Source: Alkalihalobacterium elongatum (GTDB lineage Bacteria > Bacillota > Bacilli > Bacillales > Bacillaceae_F). From it: 64,000 nucleotides of DNA. Location of the stretch: contig NZ_WMKZ01000010.1 in the NCBI RefSeq assembly GCF_019024285.1, positions 1 through 64,000 on the forward strand, written 5' to 3'. The notes beneath the pieces are model-generated. The model was not told the origin of the DNA, did no database searches, and saw only the letters and a list, made by a program, of their open reading frames with translations. Shown in pieces: positions 60,446 through 64,000 of the stretch. The position numbers and the translations under genes were made by a program. The stretch's first letter is position 1. Each line of letters opens with the position of its first letter.

Positions 60446-61501
60446 CTAGTATTCAATCATTACCTTTACCGATTCGTTAGCCTTCATTTGTGTTTCAAAC
60501 GCCTCCTTGGCATGATCAATTGGGAATACATGAGTGATTAAAGGATTTGTTTGAACTTTTTTAGAACTTAAAAGATCTACAGCTTCTTTCAAATCTCCTC
60601 CTAAACAACCAAGGATTTTAGGTGCCTTGTGGACAATTTTAGTAGTATCAATGGAAGCTTTTTTCTCTGGTAATCCTACAAAAGCAATTACCCCACCACT
60701 ACGTACAATCTCAAAGGTTTGCTCTACTGCTGCTGGTGCGCCTGCTGCATCAACAACGATATCTGCCATTGCTCCTTCATTAAAGTGGTAACGCCCAACC
60801 CCGACCAAGTCTTTTACTCTTTGTAAAACATCTTCTTTTGCCGCATTAATGGTCTCGGTTGCCCCTAATTGTTTAGCTAATTCAAGTCTAGGTTCTGATA
60901 CTTCCGTTACAACGACTGTTTCAATCCCTTTCGCTTTAAACACTTGCATCACTGCATTTCCTATTAAACCTGCCCCTAATACGACGACTTTATCACCTGG
61001 CTGTGGATTACATTGATTGACTGTATATGCAGCGACACCAACAGGTTCAATGGTTGCTGCAGTAAACTTATCCATATCATTTGGAATCGGATGAAAACTT
61101 AAGCCTGTCTGTGCATTTGTAATTTTAATATATTCAGCAAAAGCACCAGGTAGCCCATATCCCGTTGAACCTTCAAATAATTGTGGACATAATGTATATT
61201 GTTCTTTTTGACACCAATAACAAGTTCCACATACTCCTGAATGAAAAGCAGTTCCTCTTTGTCCAACTTCAATCCCTTTTACTTCCCTACCAACTTTAAC
61301 AACCTCTCCAGAATATTCATGTCCCATAATTTGCCCTTTTTTAATATATAATCCAGTTCCGTAACTATGAACATCTGAGCCACAAATTCCACATGCATCT
61401 ACCCTCAACAAAATATCTGTTGGCCCTACTTCTGGAATATCTACATTCTCAACTCTAATATCGCGTGGACCATAATAAACAGCAGCTTTCATTTTTCCCA
61501 T
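60446..61501 (-). CDS. Zinc-dependent alcohol dehydrogenase, butanediol-dehydrogenase-like
   Basis: A 351-residue medium-chain dehydrogenase. Catalytic zinc residues lie in ACGICGSDVH and GHEYSGEV; the structural zinc lobe is CGTCYWCQKEQYTLC; the nucleotide site is VLGAGLIGNAV. Relatives are (R,R)-butanediol, sorbitol and threonine dehydrogenases. As the first gene of the operon with acetoin dehydrogenase E1, oxidation of 2,3-butanediol or a related diol to the acetoin-like substrate is the natural guess. It starts at an ATG with GAGGAG about 13 bases upstream. Confidence 0.85.
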   Translation of the reverse strand: MGKMKAAVYYGPRDIRVENVDIPEVGPTDILLRVDACGICGSDVHSYGTGLYIKKGQIMGHEYSGEVVKVGREVKGIEVGQRGTAFHSGVCGTCYWCQKEQYTLCPQLFEGSTGYGLPGAFAEYIKITNAQTGLSFHPIPNDMDKFTAATIEPVGVAAYTVNQCNPQPGDKVVVLGAGLIGNAVMQVFKAKGIETVVVTEVSEPRLELAKQLGATETINAAKEDVLQRVKDLVGVGRYHFNEGAMADIVVDAAGAPAAVEQTFEIVRSGGVIAFVGLPEKKASIDTTKIVHKAPKILGCLGGDLKEAVDLLSSKKVQTNPLITHVFPIDHAKEAFETQMKANESVKVMIEY

Positions 61502-61753
61502 AGTTTATACCACTCCTCGTTTTACATAGGGTTAAAACATATTAAAGGTGTTTCATGCGTTCACTAGACGCCATTAAGACTTGAAAATTTAAAACTATCT
61601 AAGTGAAATCGATACAAACCATAAGTTGCAAGTTCAGCATTTTATAATTGATGGTTACTCCCCCTCTAATTATGTTTTAGAAGAAAACGCTTACATCATT
61701 TAGTAGTCTGATGCCAAGTTGTTTAGAAGTTTTAATATTTTCTATTTTTCAAA

Positions 61754-61769
61754 TGCAATATCTATGCCA
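61754..61769 (-). promoter_or_regulatory. Sigma-54 promoter of the bdh-aco operon
   Basis: TGGCATAGATATTGCA on the minus strand, GG and GC 12 bp apart. It is one base different from the site at 57051. It lies 253 bp upstream of the dehydrogenase start. Confidence 0.85.
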
Positions 61770-61830
61770 AAATTTTTTCTACTAAACATCGAGGTATTAT
61801 GTTTTTTATAACCTTTTTTTTATTTTCTTT

Positions 61831-61852
61831 AAGAATTTTACTGCAAATATTC
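61831..61852 (-). promoter_or_regulatory. Likely AcoR upstream activator site of the bdh-aco operon
   Basis: AAGAATTTTACTGCAA followed by ATATTC, an imperfect inverted repeat 77 bp upstream of the sigma-54 promoter. It is similar in sequence and position to the elements at 57129 and 49521. Confidence 0.62.
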
Positions 61853-61985
61853 TAAAATGTAGGAAAAAAATGGATGGATATATCATTTTCACAAGATGCG
61901 TACATTCAACATTAACAAAGGATATTAAAAATATTCGGTGGGTCATGTACACGATTAACATACTCTAGAAGATCATAAATCAAAA

Positions 61986-62030
61986 AAGAAAATAAGACAT
62001 AGAGTTCACAGCTCTATGTCTTATTTTCTT
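61986..62030 (-). terminator. Terminator of the phenylalanine hydroxylase gene
   Basis: A perfect 19-bp stem (61986-62004 with 62012-62030) with a 7-nt loop, and T residues following on the minus strand. It separates phhA from the bdh promoter region. Confidence 0.93.
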
Positions 62031-62067
62031 TTAATGAGGATTATCTAGAATTGAAAATTAGAAGCGT

Positions 62068-63798
62068 TTATATTACTTTTTTATATATTCTTAAACCATT
62101 TTCAATAAGAGCCTTTAATTCTGGATTGTCTTCACCAAGCTTTTGTAAATGAGTAATGATCTCTTTTTCTAACTCTGGTAACCACTGATTTTGATGAAGT
62201 ACCTCTACAACTTCTAATCTTAATAACCAATCTTTCGGATACTGTGTATTGAGCTCTTCCACTACTTTTTCAATCGCAGTGGTTGGATTTTCTTCAATAC
62301 CTGCTCTAATATCACGAATTGTTTGATATAAAGCATCCAGTTCTGATTGTTCCTGGTTATGTGTAATATCGCTGCTTGTGTCTTCAGCATCCGAATAGTA
62401 CGCTTCACCGTCAGCTGCTCCAGCGAACACAGAAGTGATCTTTTCTCCAACAGCCATATCGTACATGCCCCACTCTGGATCAAACAATACTTGCTCTCCG
62501 TAGGTGACAGAGCAACCCTTGAAAGAAATGAGGACAATGTTATTTTCTTCTTTAACAACTTGTTTAACCTTACCTTTAACGACAACACCGCTTTCAAATT
62601 GAAGCTCACAATTTTGTCCAACAACAATTCCTAATGCGATTAGCTCGCTGTCGCTTAACACTTCTAGCGGTTGATTTATCCCCTTTAATTTTCCAACTGG
62701 AGCACTAAATCCTTCTTGATGAGTGTTTGTTTCATGCCCATTAAGTTGCTGGTCTTTATATGCTAAAGCAGTTGGTCCTAGTGTTTTTATATAGATAGGT
62801 TCATTATTGTCGTCTGTCATCATATCATGAATAATCCCAGTGACTTGTAACCCAGAGCTAAATACGGCTGTTGCTACGTTAGCTGATTGGATTGCTTTTT
62901 CTAAGCCCTCTTTACCGCCCTTCATAAACGCCATTTCTTTAGCAAATTCCTGAAGGCCAGCAATTAATTGCTCAAAATTTTCACAAACGAAAAGCTGTGG
63001 TTGTGGTTTTGTAATATCAAAGCTCGTGTTAATGATCGTTTCTAAATCAAACGGAACTTTTTTGACATCAGGACTTAAAATATTGCCACCTTCAGAAACA
63101 GATGAAAGTAACCCTGCACCGTAAATTTTAGGATCTTCTAGTGTACCAATTAATCCATATTCAACAGTCCACCAGTATAAACGTCCGATCCTCTCTGCTT
63201 CAGATACCCCGCTGATTAATTTTGTTTTCTCATCAATTTGCTGCTTTGCCGCTTCGATTTCAGCCTCTGTTGCAACCCCTTTTTCAAGGAGGTTTGAATA
63301 ATGACGAACAGCCTCAAATACATCATGTTCTTCTTTTGTAGCAATAGCTTTTTTACCAATTTCACCGAATAACTTTACATATTCAGAGTATTTCTCGTTA
63401 CAAAGAATGGGCGCATGCCCAGCAGCTTCATGAATCATATCAGGAGCTGGTGTATATTGGATGTTTTCTAGTTTTCGGATTTCTGCAACAACAGGTAAGA
63501 TCCCATTTGCTTGGAACTCAAAAAACGCAACTCCAGGAATAAAACCATCAATCGTTGCTGCACCCCATCCAAAAGGAGCTAAACATTGATTCATTTCACT
63601 AACATCAGGAATTCTTTCTGTATAAATCCCTGAAGCTTTTAAACCTTCTGTATATGCTTCATGCGCTAAATCTTTGAACGTATGATGATTTTGGCGCATA
63701 ACATAACGCCACACTGCATGATTTATCGCAGTATAACTTTCATAATTTTGCTCTATAGTATACTTTCGTAAATGTTTTGGGACCTTTCTCGTTGCCAT
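62068..63798 (-). CDS. phhA: Phenylalanine 4-hydroxylase with C-terminal extension
   Basis: A 576-residue iron- and tetrahydropterin-dependent aromatic amino acid hydroxylase converting phenylalanine to tyrosine. The iron site is His123 and His128 in PDMIHEAAGHAP, with Glu213 in YWWTVEYGLIG as third ligand. Domestic bacterial PhhA is about 260-300 residues; here a further 250 or so residues follow the catalytic core (a long form known in Bacillus). They include an SH3-like strand region (VVVKGKVKQVVKEENNIV) and an acidic helical tail. The pterin-recycling gene phhB lies 91 bp upstream. Confidence 0.92.
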   Translation of the reverse strand: MATRKVPKHLRKYTIEQNYESYTAINHAVWRYVMRQNHHTFKDLAHEAYTEGLKASGIYTERIPDVSEMNQCLAPFGWGAATIDGFIPGVAFFEFQANGILPVVAEIRKLENIQYTPAPDMIHEAAGHAPILCNEKYSEYVKLFGEIGKKAIATKEEHDVFEAVRHYSNLLEKGVATEAEIEAAKQQIDEKTKLISGVSEAERIGRLYWWTVEYGLIGTLEDPKIYGAGLLSSVSEGGNILSPDVKKVPFDLETIINTSFDITKPQPQLFVCENFEQLIAGLQEFAKEMAFMKGGKEGLEKAIQSANVATAVFSSGLQVTGIIHDMMTDDNNEPIYIKTLGPTALAYKDQQLNGHETNTHQEGFSAPVGKLKGINQPLEVLSDSELIALGIVVGQNCELQFESGVVVKGKVKQVVKEENNIVLISFKGCSVTYGEQVLFDPEWGMYDMAVGEKITSVFAGAADGEAYYSDAEDTSSDITHNQEQSELDALYQTIRDIRAGIEENPTTAIEKVVEELNTQYPKDWLLRLEVVEVLHQNQWLPELEKEIITHLQKLGEDNPELKALIENGLRIYKKVI

Positions 63799-63829
63799 TT
63801 AAATTCACACACCCTTCTGAAACACACCC

Positions 63830-63857
63830 TAACGCTTTTTAGCGTTAAAGCGTTATA
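63830..63857. promoter_or_regulatory. Repeated AACGCT/AGCGTT half-sites before phhA
   Basis: TAACGCT-TTTT-AGCGTTA-AAGCGTTA: an inverted repeat plus a third half-site, located between the promoter at 63865 and the phhA start at 63798. This looks like a regulator binding site, or a leader hairpin, for the hydroxylase gene. Confidence 0.6.
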
Positions 63858-63864
63858 CTATTAT

Positions 63865-63893
63865 AACATATCGGGTTAATAGAAATATGTCAA
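63865..63893 (-). promoter_or_regulatory. SigA-type promoter of phhA
   Basis: TTGACA with a 17-bp spacer and TATGTT (63865-63870) on the minus strand. A second possible -10, TATAAT, lies at 63860-63865. The -35 overlaps the phhB stop codon. Confidence 0.6.
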
Positions 63894-64000
63894 TTGTTTT
63901 TAATTGTTTCATAGATGGCGTCATATTGATTTGCTAGTTTTGTATCTAAAGCGGTAATGCCATTTTCTTTCCATGAAGATAGCCTTACACGAATTAATTT
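63890..64000 (-). CDS. phhB: Pterin-4a-carbinolamine dehydratase, C-terminal part (cut by window edge)
   Basis: The last 36 codons of a gene running off the right edge. The protein ends VRLSSWKENGITALDTKLA, then NQYDAIYETIKNN and TGA (63890-63892). The VRL..W..NGITALD..LA pattern is the C-terminus of pterin-4a-carbinolamine dehydratases (PhhB/PCD), which regenerate the cofactor of PhhA. Its position directly upstream of phhA on the same strand supports this. The name rests on 36 residues, so confirmation needs the rest of the gene. Confidence 0.7.
   Translation of the reverse strand, partial: KLIRVRLSSWKENGITALDTKLANQYDAIYETIKNN

Overview
The window comes from an AT-rich, endospore-forming Firmicute of the Bacillaceae type. 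Supporting signs are a gerB-gerA-gerC germination operon, an orphan sporulation-type histidine kinase, Bacillus families (YxlEFG, YusW, YhfM, YrzB, HmoB, YdhR), strong GGAGG ribosome binding sites, frequent TTG/GTG starts and many Rho-independent terminators. It is ordinary chromosome: I see no rRNA, tRNA, CRISPR array, complete insertion sequence or prophage.

Layout. 1-185: a GC-rich tandem repeat. 215-5555: RNase J paralogue, SEC-C protein, DNA polymerase IV and a histidine phosphatase. 5840-11406: a cobalt/cobalamin locus, with two divergent cobalamin riboswitches; one controls a His-rich lipoprotein plus CbiM-CbiQ-CbiO and a NikL-like protein, the other an OFA-type MFS transporter. 11591-18892: a small membrane protein, a small sigma factor, a YhfM-like lipoprotein, the YxlE-F-G ABC system, a GAF/PAS histidine kinase, and DUF429 and DUF421 proteins. 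19413-25378: an AtzG-like/amidase pair, an ECF sigma/anti-sigma pair, a frameshifted hmoB and a YeiH-family permease with an unlisted 56-residue companion. 25858-29547: the ger operon. 30043-34642: an N-formylglutamate-amidohydrolase-like enzyme, an ATP-grasp/M20-like fusion and a gamma-glutamyltransferase. 34951-42835: a MarR regulator, small proteins, PepSY proteins with a two-component system, a YusW lipoprotein and a metallophosphoesterase.

42846-61852 is the most striking part. Acetoin-dehydrogenase-type genes (E1 alpha, E1 beta, E2, E3) and an AcoR-like sigma-54 activator are interleaved with a butanediol-dehydrogenase-like enzyme, two short-chain dehydrogenases, a metallo-beta-lactamase-fold hydrolase, an MFS pump and a complete Dpp/Opp peptide ABC transporter. 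By eye there are three -24/-12 promoters (61754, 57051, 49443), each with a similar AAGAA...TTCT inverted element 77-78 bp upstream. They would make three same-strand operons: bdh-acoA-acoB-SDR; dppD-F-A-B-C; and MBL-SDR-E2-acoR-lpd. This looks like one sigma-54 regulon for uptake and breakdown of a diol or hydroxyketone, or of a compound entering through the Dpp system. The substrate is unknown.

62068-64000: phenylalanine 4-hydroxylase and, at the right edge, the C-terminus of a pterin-4a-carbinolamine dehydratase, with repeated AACGCT half-sites just downstream of a promoter between them.
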